In this document: positions 27,642-36,066 of the stretch, piece after piece
Position numbering within the stretch: position 1 is the stretch's first letter
How the letters are laid out: the number at the start of each line of letters is the position of its first letter
The notes under the pieces: model-generated
Seen by the model: only the letters and a program-made list of their open reading frames with translations
What the model was told of the DNA's origin: nothing
The model's database searches: none
Source: Allofournierella massiliensis
GTDB taxonomy: Bacteria > Bacillota > Clostridia > Oscillospirales > Ruminococcaceae
Assembly (NCBI RefSeq): GCF_021531255.1
Contig: NZ_JAFBIO010000001.1
Location: forward strand, 434,001-498,000
DNA: 64,000 nt
Direction of reading: 5' to 3'
Made by a program: the position numbers and the translations under genes

Positions 27642-28328
27642 TTATCCGGCCGGGTTCAGTTTGTCCAGGCCCAGGCTTTCCACCCAGGCAGCCACTTCCT
27701 CCCGGCTTGCGTCGCCCCCAAAGCGCTGGCCGGGGAGCCAATCGGCATCCGGCGCAAGCTCCTGCAGGGCCTCGGCGCTGGAACCGATGCTGCTGGAACC
27801 GGAAGTGCAGAAAGGCACGATAGCGGCATCCCCGAAATCACAGGATTCCAGGAAGGTATACAGGATCTTGGGCGCCTGGCCCCACCAGATGGGGTACCCT
27901 AAAAAGGCAAGGTCATACTGGCCCGGGTCTTCCGGCGTGCCGGAAATGGCCGGCCGGGCGTCGGGGTCGTTCTGCTCCTGATTGGCACGGCAGTCCTCGC
28001 TGTTATAATCCAGGTCCGCCTCGGTATACGGCTCCTGGGGGAGGATCTCGTAAAGCTCTGCCCCCAGAACGGCCTCAAGCTGTTGGGCCACATTCCGGGT
28101 ATTGCCGGTGGCGGAAAAATATGCCACCAGCACCCGGGGCGTTTTCTCTTGTTCATCAGGCTGAGCTGCCTGTGGCAGAGAAGAAGCCACGCTTTCCGGC
28201 TCAGCTTCCTCCCGGAATGCCGAGGTCTGGCCGGAACTGCTTTGCGTTTGGCTGTCCCCGCAGGCTGCCAGAGCGGCGGCCAGCAATAAAGCCGTGAGCA
28301 TCGGGATGATTCGATAGATTCGTTTCAT
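27642..28328 (-). CDS. Flavodoxin-family lipoprotein
   Basis: A 228-residue protein with a signal peptide and lipobox (LAAC at about 19-22), a low-complexity linker rich in Ser, Gln and Glu (about 25-63), and a flavodoxin-like domain starting VLVAYFSATGNTRN, the FMN phosphate loop. GYPIWWGQAP and CTSGSSSIG are FMN-binding segments. An extracellular, membrane-anchored flavodoxin suggests extracytoplasmic electron transfer or quinone/disulfide reduction (inference). It overlaps the MerR-like gene by 4 bp and is probably controlled with it. Confidence 0.85.
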   Translation of the reverse strand: MKRIYRIIPMLTALLLAAALAACGDSQTQSSSGQTSAFREEAEPESVASSLPQAAQPDEQEKTPRVLVAYFSATGNTRNVAQQLEAVLGAELYEILPQEPYTEADLDYNSEDCRANQEQNDPDARPAISGTPEDPGQYDLAFLGYPIWWGQAPKILYTFLESCDFGDAAIVPFCTSGSSSIGSSAEALQELAPDADWLPGQRFGGDASREEVAAWVESLGLDKLNPAG

Positions 28329-28684
28329 GGTTTCTTGCCTCCTTGTGTTTTTTGGATCTCATAGCGCAGATAATCCAGCTTTTGGAGCTGCCGCTCCTTC
28401 CGATAGATCTCTTCCAGGGTCTCGGCCCGCTTTTGCTTCAGCATTTGAAGGCGCCGGGCTGCTGTGCGGCTTTCTTCCGGCAGGCACATGTAAGTTCTTG
28501 CCTCCTGCGCGGAAAAGCCGATCTCATAAAGGGTCAGCAGGGTACCCAGCCGTTCCAGGTCGGTATCATCATACTGCCAGCCCGCCCTCCCCTTTCTTTT
28601 TGCTCCCCCCGGAGCCCAGCTTTCATATTCCCGCAGGATATCCAGGGGAATCTGATACCGCTCGCTTACCTCCTGCCGTTTCAC
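28325..28684 (-). CDS. MerR-like transcriptional regulator
   Basis: A 119-residue protein with a MerR-type winged helix N-terminus (RYQIPLDILREYESW, then DTDLERLGTLLTLYEIGFS) and a C-terminal coiled coil (RLQMLKQKRAETLEEIYR). There is no clear metal-binding cysteine pair, so the signal is unknown. The GTG start at 28684 is chosen because GGAGG lies 7 bp upstream. It is coupled to the flavodoxin lipoprotein and follows a terminator that ends the LysR transcript. Confidence 0.7.
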   Translation of the reverse strand: MKRQEVSERYQIPLDILREYESWAPGGAKRKGRAGWQYDDTDLERLGTLLTLYEIGFSAQEARTYMCLPEESRTAARRLQMLKQKRAETLEEIYRKERQLQKLDYLRYEIQKTQGGKKP

Positions 28685-28700
28685 GAAAAAACCTCCAACC

Positions 28701-28731
28701 AAAAAAATGCGGGTGCCCTTGCCGGACACCC
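28701..28731 (-). terminator. Terminator after the LysR gene
   Basis: Minus strand: GGGTGTCC (28731-28724) pairs with GGCACCC-type sequence (28717-28711) and is followed by a run of seven T (28707-28701). It sits between the LysR stop and the SD of the MerR-like gene. Confidence 0.7.
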
Positions 28732-28759
28732 ACATTCTAAAACAGGTTTTGTATCATGT

Positions 28760-29656
28760 CTAATGCTTGTTTTCTCTTGCAAGAAATGCCTGCAAAGCAT
28801 GGTCGATATGCCGGTGAAACGCCTCGGCTGCCGGGGTCAGGGCCTGGTCTTTCTTCCAGACCAGCACCGTCCCTGTCTCCATGGCCGGGGAAAGGGGCAG
28901 GAATCGCAGATTATCGAAGGCCATATCCAGGTCAAAGCTGAGGGCCGCCCCCACGCCGCAGCGCACCATATTGGCCGCGTTGAGGATGAGGTTGAAGGTA
29001 GAAACGATCTGCAGATGCTCCCATCGCTCCCCAAACCAGTTGGCCAGCTCCCGCTGCACGCTCTCCCGGCTGCTGACCAGCAGCGGAGCCGATTCCAGAT
29101 CCTGCGGGGTGACTGCTTCCAGCCCGGCCAGAGGGGAATCCGTCCGAACCAGCACTCCCCACCGGTCCTTTTCCCGAATGCGGCGGAAGGCATATTTCCC
29201 CACATCCACCGGCTCGGTCAGCAAACCCATATCCAGCAGGCCCATATCCAGCCGTTCCTTCACATCATCGGCGTTGGCGCTGAAAATCCGGAAGGTCACC
29301 TTGGGATACTGTTCCCGGAAGGTGAGGATGGCCTGGGAAAGGAAGGTCATGCTGCGGCTCTCCCCTGCGCCGATGGCGATCTCCCCCATCAGTTCCTTTT
29401 CCCGGCCGGTAAATTCCCGGGCCGTTTTATCTGCCAGGTCCACCAGCTCCTGGGCACGGCGGCGCAGCAGCATCCCCTCCTCCGTCAGCATGATACGGTA
29501 GCGGCTGCGCTGAAAAAGCTGTACCCCAAGCTCCTCTTCCAGCTGCATCAGCTGCCGGGAAAGGGTCGGCTGGGTCAGATGGAGCAGGGCGGCCGCCTTA
29601 GTGATGTTTTCTTCCCGGGCCACAGCCAGGAAATATCGCAGTACACGAAGTTCCAT
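28760..29656 (-). CDS. LysR-family transcriptional regulator
   Basis: A 298-residue regulator. The N-terminal winged helix (about 1-60) includes ENITKAAALLHLTQPTLSRQ. The periplasmic-binding-like effector domain follows (about 90-298). The ATG at 29656 is preferred because GGGAGGG has correct spacing; an ATG 6 bp earlier has it too close. It is divergent from the flavodoxin gene at 29990, whose promoter is next to the LysR start, the usual LysR arrangement. Confidence 0.9.
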   Translation of the reverse strand: MELRVLRYFLAVAREENITKAAALLHLTQPTLSRQLMQLEEELGVQLFQRSRYRIMLTEEGMLLRRRAQELVDLADKTAREFTGREKELMGEIAIGAGESRSMTFLSQAILTFREQYPKVTFRIFSANADDVKERLDMGLLDMGLLTEPVDVGKYAFRRIREKDRWGVLVRTDSPLAGLEAVTPQDLESAPLLVSSRESVQRELANWFGERWEHLQIVSTFNLILNAANMVRCGVGAALSFDLDMAFDNLRFLPLSPAMETGTVLVWKKDQALTPAAEAFHRHIDHALQAFLARENKH

Positions 29657-29749
29657 ATACATCCCTCCCGGTTTCATCCTACCATGCCCCGGCCCACAGG
29701 GCAAGGCAAATATGCCTGCAAAGAATACCTGTGAATAGAAAATGAGTAT

Positions 29750-29778
29750 TTTACATTTCTGGCCGGCGGATTTACAAT
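29750..29778 (+). promoter_or_regulatory. Promoter of the flavodoxin gene (LysR-divergent)
   Basis: TTTACA (29750-29755), 17-bp spacer, TACAAT (29773-29778). AT-rich sequence just upstream (29708-29750) contains ATACCTGTGAATAGAAAATGAGTAT, a plausible LysR-binding region. Confidence 0.7.
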
Positions 29779-29784
29779 AAGGCT

Positions 29785-29989
29785 GAGGGAGGCAGGCCCG
29801 ATGGGCAGAACTTCCCCCGCCGGTATTGCTTCCTTTGCCGGTTTGGCAAGGCAAGTTGGAACCGGCAGCCCGGCCGGGTCAAACCTGCGCCGTACAGGCG
29901 CGCCCCTGCGGGGCCTGCGCCAAAAGCCGGGTTGTATTCTTTTGCAAAACTATGGGAACGGGGAAAATCCCCGCAAGGAGGTTGTTTTT
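29785..29989 (+). promoter_or_regulatory. Long structured 5' leader of the flavodoxin gene
   Basis: About 205 nt lie between the expected transcription start and the ATG. GC-rich stems can be drawn: GCCGGTTT with AACCGGC (about 29838-29867), and CGGGG-AAAAT-CCCCG (about 29959-29973) immediately before the AAGGAGG ribosome site. No known riboswitch was recognised. It accounts for most of the 333-bp gap between LysR and the flavodoxin gene. Confidence 0.45.
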
Positions 29990-30466
29990 ATGAATGCATT
30001 GGTCGCTTGTTTTTCCGCCACCGGCACCACCGCAAAGGCGGCGAAGCTTCTTGCCGAGGCCGTGGGGGCTGACCTTTACGAGATTCGGCCTGCCGTGCCC
30101 TACACCAGCGCCGACCTGAACTGGATGAATAAAAGTTCCCGCAGCAGCCTGGAAATGCAGGATAAGCACTCCCGCCCGGCCCTCGCCGACACAAACGCCC
30201 CGGTGGCTGACCATGACGTGATCTTCTTGGGCTTCCCCGTGTGGTGGTATGTGGCCCCCACCCTTCTCAACACCTTCCTGGAAGCCTACGACTTTACCGG
30301 CAAAACCATCGTGCTGTTCGCCACCTCCGGCGGCAGCGGCCTGGGCAAGGCAGCGCAGGGCCTGCAGGTCAGCGCCCCCGGCGCCAGAATTCTGGATGGA
30401 CGGCTCCTGAACGGGAAGCTGGACAAGGCAGAGCTGAAGCAGTGGGCCGAGAGTTTAGGGCTGTAA
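29990..30466 (+). CDS. Flavodoxin
   Basis: A 158-residue cytoplasmic flavodoxin. The FMN phosphate loop is LVACFSATGTTAKAAK at the N-terminus, and GFPVWWYVAP and ATSGGSGLG form the ring-binding loops. It lacks a signal peptide, unlike the lipoprotein at 27642-28328 with which it shares the ELYEI/RPAVPYTSADL pattern. It serves as a low-potential electron carrier or as a quinone/nitro reductase. It is probably controlled by the divergent LysR. Confidence 0.9.
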   Translation: MNALVACFSATGTTAKAAKLLAEAVGADLYEIRPAVPYTSADLNWMNKSSRSSLEMQDKHSRPALADTNAPVADHDVIFLGFPVWWYVAPTLLNTFLEAYDFTGKTIVLFATSGGSGLGKAAQGLQVSAPGARILDGRLLNGKLDKAELKQWAESLGL

Positions 30467-30495
30467 CGTTTCAGCGATAAAAAGCGCCTTTGTAC

Positions 30496-30540
30496 AAGCA
30501 CTCCTTTTCCGTTTTTATGCGGGAAAGGGGTGCTTTTTTT
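30496..30540 (+). terminator. Terminator after the flavodoxin gene
   Basis: AAGCACTCCTTTTCCG (30496-30511) pairs with CGGGAAAGGGGTGCTT and is followed by a T7 run (30534-30540). Confidence 0.85.
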
Positions 30541-30634
30541 GCCGGTATTGCCAGGCAGCCTCCCGGCGCTGCCGGCCCGGCACCAGTTTGCCATTCCGAA
30601 CAAAGAAACCGGACAGGCTGTTGTCACCTTCCTA

Positions 30635-30643
30635 TGGTATAAT
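30635..30643 (+). promoter_or_regulatory. Extended -10 promoter of the YafY-type regulator
   Basis: TGGTATAAT (30635-30643) is an extended -10 (TGnTATAAT). The -35 is weak, which is common with extended -10 promoters. It lies 22 bp before the proposed start. Confidence 0.6.
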
Positions 30644-30664
30644 ACAGAAAACAGCCAAAGGGCG

Positions 30665-31573
30665 GTGATTTTTATAAAGACGGAACGACGGATCGGCATC
30701 TTGGCCATCCTGCTGCAGCGGGAGAAGGTCACTGCCCCGGAACTGGCAGAACAGTTTGAGGTATCCCGCCGGACCATCCAGCGGGATGCGGAAACCCTTT
30801 GCCGGGCGGGAATCCCTATTTGTGCCGCCCAGGGCGCGGGGGGCGGCATTTTCATCATGGAGGGATACCGGGTAGACCGCACCCTGCTCACCACCCCCGA
30901 GATGCAGGCCATCCTGGCAGGGCTGAGAAGCCTGGACAGCGTCAGCGGTACCCGGCGCTATGCCCAGCTGATGGAAAAACTTTCGGCCGGGGCAAGCACT
31001 TTGCTGCCGGGCACCGCCCATATGCTGATTGACCTTTCCTCCTGGTACAAGACCAGCCTGCCCCCAAAAATCGAGTGCATCCGGGAGGCCATAGAGGGGC
31101 GCCGCACCCTTTGTTTTACCTATTTTTCTCCACGGGGAGAATCGGCACGCCGGGTCGAGCCTTACTGCCTGGTCTTTCACTGGTCCTCCTGGTATCTATG
31201 GGGCTGGTGCCAGGCCCGGAAGGATTTCCGGCTTTTCAAACTGGGCCGGATGACCTGCCTTACCCTGGGGCAGCCCTTCGAACCCCGGCCCGCGCCCCTG
31301 CCTGAGCTGGAGGCGGAGCGGATCTTCCCGGCCCGGTACCGGGTTACCGTCCGTTTTGACCCGGCCTGCCGCTGGCGGCTGGTGGAGGAATACGGCGAGG
31401 ACAGCTTTTCGGTGGAGCCGGACGGCCACCTGCTTTTTACCAGGGGCTTCCCCGATCGGGACAGCGTGCTCAGCTGGGTGCTGACCTTTGGGGCGGGGGC
31501 GGAACTGCTGGAACCGCAGGAACTGCGCAGAGAATTGAAAGCGCTGGCCGAAAACCTGGCCGGCCGTTATTGA
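30665..31573 (+). CDS. YafY/WYL-domain transcriptional regulator
   Basis: A 302-residue regulator. The N-terminal helix-turn-helix (TERRIGILAILLQREKVTAPEL with SRRTIQRDAETL) is followed by a WYL ligand-binding domain (about 140-220), where SSWYLWGWCQARKDFRLFKL is the core, and a C-terminal extension. The start is uncertain. The family normally begins right at KTERR, but the codon there is ATA (30674-30676) preceded by AAAGGGCGG; the nearest standard start is GTG at 30665. It heads an operon with the TfoX-like and GyrI-like genes. Confidence 0.85.
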   Translation: MIFIKTERRIGILAILLQREKVTAPELAEQFEVSRRTIQRDAETLCRAGIPICAAQGAGGGIFIMEGYRVDRTLLTTPEMQAILAGLRSLDSVSGTRRYAQLMEKLSAGASTLLPGTAHMLIDLSSWYKTSLPPKIECIREAIEGRRTLCFTYFSPRGESARRVEPYCLVFHWSSWYLWGWCQARKDFRLFKLGRMTCLTLGQPFEPRPAPLPELEAERIFPARYRVTVRFDPACRWRLVEEYGEDSFSVEPDGHLLFTRGFPDRDSVLSWVLTFGAGAELLEPQELRRELKALAENLAGRY

Positions 31574-31586
31574 GGGAGGGGTTTGT

Positions 31587-31907
31587 ATGGCTTCCCATCC
31601 GGATTTTGTGGAGTACGTGGCCGAACAGCTGCGGCAGGCCGGGAATATCCGCAGCCGGAAAATGTTCGGCGAATACGGGCTATACTGCGATGGCATCTTC
31701 TTTGCCGTGATCTGTGAGGATCAATTCTTTATCAAACGCACCCCGGAAGGCGAAAACGCTTTCCCTCACCTGCCCAAAGCCCCACCCTACGAGGGCGCAA
31801 AGGACCATATCCTGCTGGAAGATGTGGACGACCGGGACACCATGACTGCCCTTACCCGAATCACCTGCCTGGCTCTTTGCAGCCGGCCTGCCAAACGGAG
31901 GAAATGA
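31587..31907 (+). CDS. TfoX N-terminal domain protein
   Basis: A 106-residue protein matching the TfoX/Sxy N-terminal domain (RKMFGEYGLYCDGIFFAVI and the PPYEGAKDH segment). In gamma-proteobacteria TfoX induces competence, but stand-alone domains in Firmicutes have no known role. It lies 13 bp after the WYL regulator, and its stop (31905-31907) is directly followed by the next start at 31910. Confidence 0.85.
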   Translation: MASHPDFVEYVAEQLRQAGNIRSRKMFGEYGLYCDGIFFAVICEDQFFIKRTPEGENAFPHLPKAPPYEGAKDHILLEDVDDRDTMTALTRITCLALCSRPAKRRK

Positions 31908-31909
31908 CC

Positions 31910-32548
31910 ATGCCTTTTGACTATAAAAAAGAATATAAAGAATTTTATCTGCCCCCCAGGACCCCGGGCATCGTTCGGGTACCGGCCATGAATTTTCTGG
32001 CCGTGCGGGGCCAGGGCGACCCCAACCAGGAAGGGGGCGATTACAAACAGGCCCTGGAATTGCTCTATGCCGTGGCTTTTACCATCAAGATGAGCAAGAT
32101 GGGCAGCCGCAAGCCCGAGGGATATTTTGAGTATGTGGTGCCGCCCCTGGAAGGGCTGTGGTGGCAGGAGGGGATCCACGGGGTGGATTACACCCGCAAG
32201 GAGGACTTCCGGTGGATCTCCCTGATCCGGCTGCCGGAATTTGTGACCCGGGAAGTCTTCTGCCAGGCCCTTGACCGGGCAGCAGAAAAGAAGGGGCGGG
32301 ATTTTTCCCGGGTGGAGTTTTTCTCCTGGGAGGAGGGGCTCTGCGTCCAGTGCATGCACATAGGCCCCTATCAGGAGGAACCCGCCACCGTGGCCGCCAT
32401 GGAGGAGTATGCCAGGGCCAACGGTTGGCAAGCGGATTTTCGGGAGGGCCGGTTCCATCACGAGATATACCTCAGCGACCCCCGCCGATGCAGGCCGGAA
32501 AAACAGAAGACCGTAATCCGCCAGCCGGTCAAAAAAGCGGCGGAATAA
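31910..32548 (+). CDS. GyrI-like small-molecule-binding domain protein
   Basis: A 212-residue protein of the GyrI-like/AraC-effector fold. FLAVRGQGDPNQEGGDY at the N-terminus, LYAVAFTIK, and the CMHIGPYQEEPATVAAMEEY strand-helix are characteristic of the family that binds hydrophobic small molecules (BmrR-type effector domain without DNA-binding part). The start at 31910 is set 8 bp after GGAGG. Together with the WYL regulator and TfoX-like protein it forms a three-gene operon, perhaps a small sensing unit (inference). Confidence 0.82.
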   Translation: MPFDYKKEYKEFYLPPRTPGIVRVPAMNFLAVRGQGDPNQEGGDYKQALELLYAVAFTIKMSKMGSRKPEGYFEYVVPPLEGLWWQEGIHGVDYTRKEDFRWISLIRLPEFVTREVFCQALDRAAEKKGRDFSRVEFFSWEEGLCVQCMHIGPYQEEPATVAAMEEYARANGWQADFREGRFHHEIYLSDPRRCRPEKQKTVIRQPVKKAAE

Positions 32549-32723
32549 AAAGTTCGCTTCCCACATGGGGGCAGAGTTCGGCGATCCGGAAAGAACGGCA
32601 GCGGGGCCTAAAACCGAGGTGTCGCTCTGCGGTACTCGCAGGGGTTTCTTTACCCCGGAAAAAAGTATAAAATAGAAAGGCAGCTTTTGCCGCAGGCAAA
32701 CCAGGCCAAAGGAGGAGATTGCC

Positions 32724-33461
32724 ATGAAAAAGACGCGGCCTGCCTTTCGCAGAAAATTCAAGATCATTGCGGGGATTTTCCTGCTGACGGCGGCTATTCT
32801 GGCGGGGGCGTTTTTTGCCTATGTCTCCGACTATTACCGGGCCGACGAGCTGGCCCTGGAGGTCATGGCCCAGGGAGAGAATATCTCGGTACAGGGAAAC
32901 CTGACCGTCCTATCCCCCTCCTACCCCACCGACACCGCCCTGATTTTTTATCCCGGCGCCAAGGTGGAAGCCGAAGCTTACCTCCCCCTGCTGGACCGGA
33001 TCCGGCAGGATGGGATCTGCTGCATCCTGGTAGAGATGCCCTTCCGCATGGCCATTTTTGACTGGGACGCAGCGGCAGAGGTGATCCCCCAGTTTCCCGA
33101 TATCCGGCACTGGTATATCGGGGGACATTCCATGGGCGGCGCCATGGCCTCCCAATTTGCGTCCCGGAATCTCGACCAGGTGGAGGGGCTGATCCTGATG
33201 GGGGCTTATATCTATGGGGACTATCCCCCGGAAAAGGCCCTGACCATCTATGGTTCCCTCAACCAGAGCGTGGAAGACAAAATCGATTACACCCAGAATG
33301 TGTATGAAATCCAGGGCGGCAACCATGCCCAGTTTGGCAACTACGGCCCCCAGAAAGGGGATCTGCCCGCAACCATTACCGCCGAGAAACAGCAGGAGCA
33401 GACCGCCCTGGCCATCGGGGAATTTCTGGCCCGGCAGAACCAGGCAGAAATGGCCGGCTAA
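32724..33461 (+). CDS. Membrane-anchored alpha/beta hydrolase
   Basis: A 245-residue protein with an N-terminal transmembrane helix (about 12-34), so it is probably tethered outside the cell. The hydrolase core has the nucleophile elbow GGHSMGGAM (about 138-146), and a late QGGNHAQFGNYG carries the expected histidine. Such anchored carboxyl-hydrolases are common in clostridia and uncharacterised. GGAGGAG precedes the start. The 175-bp gap before it shows no clear gene. Confidence 0.82.
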   Translation: MKKTRPAFRRKFKIIAGIFLLTAAILAGAFFAYVSDYYRADELALEVMAQGENISVQGNLTVLSPSYPTDTALIFYPGAKVEAEAYLPLLDRIRQDGICCILVEMPFRMAIFDWDAAAEVIPQFPDIRHWYIGGHSMGGAMASQFASRNLDQVEGLILMGAYIYGDYPPEKALTIYGSLNQSVEDKIDYTQNVYEIQGGNHAQFGNYGPQKGDLPATITAEKQQEQTALAIGEFLARQNQAEMAG

Positions 33462-33677
33462 AGGGCCTGCCTGGGGCAGTATTCCCTGCTTTTATATGCA
33501 CAGGCCGGCGTTCTTTGCCTTCCGGCGCCTTTGCCGGCATAGAAAACCGGGCCTTTTCAGAGAAAAGAACTGAAATCATCACAAAGCGGAAAGGGTGTCG
33601 TTCCTTTCCCGGCGCAAATCCTCTATGATCAATACCATCGGCCCCGGCCGAAAAATCATACAAGAGGAGAAAACGCT

Positions 33678-34037
33678 ATGAATACCGATAAGATCTACGC
33701 CGAAGCCATTGCCGGCGAATATGCCCCCAAGGATACCTCCAAGGTGGTGGCCCTGAAAAAACTGGACCGGAAAGCCAAAAGCAGGGCCAATATTTTTGCT
33801 TATACCTTCGGCGTTGCCATGACCTTGGTCTTGGGGCTGGGGATGTGCCTTTCCATGCAGGTGGTCGGCCCGGGCGGCGTCGTTTTTACCGTCCTGGGCA
33901 TTTTGCTGGGGCTTTTGGGCATCGCCGGCGTCGGGCTGAATTATCCCATCTACAAAAATCTGCTCCTTGCCGACAAGGAAAAGTACGCTTTTGAGATCAT
34001 TCAGTTGGCCAGAGAGATCAGCGATTCCGCCGAATGA
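33678..34037 (+). CDS. Small two-helix membrane protein
   Basis: A 119-residue protein with a charged N-terminal part (1-40) and two transmembrane helices (about 42-62 and 67-90), then a short polar tail. No family recognised. It is followed after 19 bp by a TetR gene; pairs of a small membrane protein and a TetR regulator are frequent in this group, suggesting co-regulation. The SD AAGAGGAGA is good. Confidence 0.7.
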   Translation: MNTDKIYAEAIAGEYAPKDTSKVVALKKLDRKAKSRANIFAYTFGVAMTLVLGLGMCLSMQVVGPGGVVFTVLGILLGLLGIAGVGLNYPIYKNLLLADKEKYAFEIIQLAREISDSAE

Positions 34038-34056
34038 GGCGAAAGGAAGGCGCCCG

Positions 34057-34683
34057 ATGAACCGATCAGAGAGCAAATATTTCCATACCGCCCGGCGCAT
34101 GGATGAGGCCCTCATCACCCTGCTGGAAAAGAAGGATCTGGAATATATCACGGTAAAAGAAATCTGCGAAACAGCCGGGGTGAACCGTTCCACCTTCTAT
34201 CTCCACTACGAGACCATCTCCGACCTGGTGGATGAGGCGGCCGGAATGATCAATGAGAAGTTTTTATCCTACTTCCCCAGGGGCAGCGAAAATTTTGCCT
34301 CCCGTATGGAAAGCGGGGAAGAACAACAGCTGATCCTGATCACCCGGGAATACCTGCTGCCCTATCTCCGCTTTGTCCGGGACAATCGGAAGATCTATCG
34401 GGCTGCCTTCCGCAACCCGGAAAGCATGCAATCCCATGCCCGGTATAAAGAGCTGAAAAATCAAATTCTTCTGCCCATTCTTACCCGGTTCAGGGTACCG
34501 GCCCCCTGCCAGCCCTATTATATCGCCTACTATATCGAGGGCATTGCCGCCATCATTCGGGAATGGCTGGCGCAAGATTGCGCAGACGAGGTGGAAATGA
34601 TCCTGGATATCATCATCTGGTGCGTGGGGGCCGACAAGGCGGCAGATCGTTCTGCCGGCCCGGAACAGCCCCTTTCGCCCTGA
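34057..34683 (+). CDS. TetR-family transcriptional regulator
   Basis: A 208-residue regulator. The N-terminal helix-turn-helix (YITVKEICETAGVNRSTFYLHY) is a TetR domain and the C-terminal part is of the TetR_C_7/DhaS-like type (PYLRFVRDNRKIYRAAF). It starts at 34057 with AAAGGAAGG upstream. It is likely co-transcribed with the small membrane protein. Confidence 0.87.
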   Translation: MNRSESKYFHTARRMDEALITLLEKKDLEYITVKEICETAGVNRSTFYLHYETISDLVDEAAGMINEKFLSYFPRGSENFASRMESGEEQQLILITREYLLPYLRFVRDNRKIYRAAFRNPESMQSHARYKELKNQILLPILTRFRVPAPCQPYYIAYYIEGIAAIIREWLAQDCADEVEMILDIIIWCVGADKAADRSAGPEQPLSP

Positions 34684-34745
34684 GATGGACCGGCTCAAAT
34701 CGGCAGAAGGCCCGGCAGCCCCGGGCAGAGGAAAGGAGCGATTGC

Positions 34746-35258
34746 ATGCACTGCGTACTGCGGCCCTGGAGGATGGAAGATGCCGATGATCTGGCCGCCA
34801 TCCTCAACGACAGAGAAATTCTGGACAACCTGCAGGACGGCCTGCCCTTTCCCTATACCCGTAAGGATGCGGAGGCCTTTATCACTTCCCTGCTTGGCGC
34901 TGACCCCGGCAGCGCCTATGCTTTTGCGGTCACGGCGGAAGGCAGGGCGGTGGGAAGCATCAGCGCCGTTCGGCGGGAAAACATACATTTCCGCACGGCG
35001 GAGCTGGGCTTTTATATTGCCCGGCCTTTCTGGGGCCGGGGCCTGGCTTCCGACGCAGCCAGTCAGCTCTGCGCCCATGTATTCCAGCGCACGGACATCC
35101 TGCGCATCTTCGCCGAATGCTTTGCCGAAAACGCCGCCTCCTGCCGGGTGCTGGAAAAAGCCGGCTTCCAGCCGGAAGGGGTTCTGCGCAGCAGCGCGGT
35201 CAAACTGGGCCGGGTGCGGGATACAAAACTCTATGCCCGAGTGCGGGCCGGGGAGTGA
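34746..35258 (+). CDS. GNAT-family N-acetyltransferase (RimJ/RimL type)
   Basis: A 170-residue acetyl-CoA-dependent acyltransferase. The N-terminal LRPWRMEDADDLA is typical of RimJ/RimL-like proteins. The acetyl-CoA pyrophosphate loop lies in FWGRGLASDAA, and ENAASCRVLEKAGFQPEGVLR is the C-terminal motif. The substrate (peptide N-terminus or small amine) is unknown. AAAGGAG lies 8 bp before the ATG at 34746. Confidence 0.9.
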   Translation: MHCVLRPWRMEDADDLAAILNDREILDNLQDGLPFPYTRKDAEAFITSLLGADPGSAYAFAVTAEGRAVGSISAVRRENIHFRTAELGFYIARPFWGRGLASDAASQLCAHVFQRTDILRIFAECFAENAASCRVLEKAGFQPEGVLRSSAVKLGRVRDTKLYARVRAGE

Positions 35259-35273
35259 ACAGGAGGAATCAGG

Positions 35274-35981
35274 ATGTTTGAAAACAAGGTTGTGGTGGTG
35301 ACCGGCGGCGCAAAAGGCATCGGCAGAGCCATTGCCGAGGAATTCCGCAAAGCGGGCGCCATTGTCTGCGTCATCGACCTGCTGGAAAACGACTATTACT
35401 CGGGCGATCTGGCCGAGCAGTCAGTTCTGGAAAATTTTGCCCGCCGGGTCATTGCCGACTATGGCCATCTGGATTATCTCATCAACAATGCCCTGCCCCT
35501 GATGAAGGGCCTGGACACCTGCAGCTATGAGGAGTTCAACTATGCCCTGCGGGTGGGGGTCACGGCCCCCTTCTATCTCACAAAACTTTTTGCGCCTTAC
35601 TTTGCCCCGGGAGCGGCCATCGTGAACATTTCCTCCTCCCGGGATCGGATGAGCCAGCCCCAGACCGAAAGCTACACGGCGGCAAAGGGCGGGATCTCTG
35701 CTCTTACCCACGCCCTGGCGGTAAGCCTGCAGGGCAAGGTGCGGGTGAACAGCATCTCCCCGGGGTGGATTGAAACCCAAGGGGCAACCTGGGAAGGGCG
35801 GGACGCAGCCCAGCACCCCGCCGGCCGGGTGGGCACCCCGCTGGATATCGCCCATATGGTTCTCTTCCTCTGCTCGGACAAGGCGGGCTTTATCACCGGG
35901 GAAAACATCTGCATCGACGGCGGCATGACCCGCCAGATGATCTACCACAACGATTTTGGCTGGACCTACAGCGGCGAGTGA
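35274..35981 (+). CDS. SDR-family oxidoreductase
   Basis: A 235-residue NAD(P)-dependent short-chain dehydrogenase. TGGAKGIGRAIAEE is the glycine-rich cofactor loop, INNA the NNAG-like motif, SSSRDRM the catalytic Ser region, and YTAAKGG the YxxxK pair. A D at the end of beta-2 (VIDLLE) suggests NAD over NADP. The substrate is unknown. It follows the acetyltransferase after 15 bp with AGGAGG and ends at a shared terminator. Confidence 0.92.
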   Translation: MFENKVVVVTGGAKGIGRAIAEEFRKAGAIVCVIDLLENDYYSGDLAEQSVLENFARRVIADYGHLDYLINNALPLMKGLDTCSYEEFNYALRVGVTAPFYLTKLFAPYFAPGAAIVNISSSRDRMSQPQTESYTAAKGGISALTHALAVSLQGKVRVNSISPGWIETQGATWEGRDAAQHPAGRVGTPLDIAHMVLFLCSDKAGFITGENICIDGGMTRQMIYHNDFGWTYSGE

Positions 35982-36020
35982 CCCTGCCGCTGCTTTTCCC
36001 CTAACCGTATCATTACAGAC

Positions 36021-36058
36021 AACAAAGCCGCCCGGGCATATACCCGGGCGGCTTTGTT
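36021..36058. terminator. Bidirectional terminator between convergent genes
   Basis: A perfect 16-bp stem (36021-36036 with 36043-36058) and 6-nt loop between the SDR gene (plus) and the MerR gene (minus). There are short T/A tracts on both sides. Confidence 0.82.
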
Positions 36059-36066
36059 CCGCTGTG

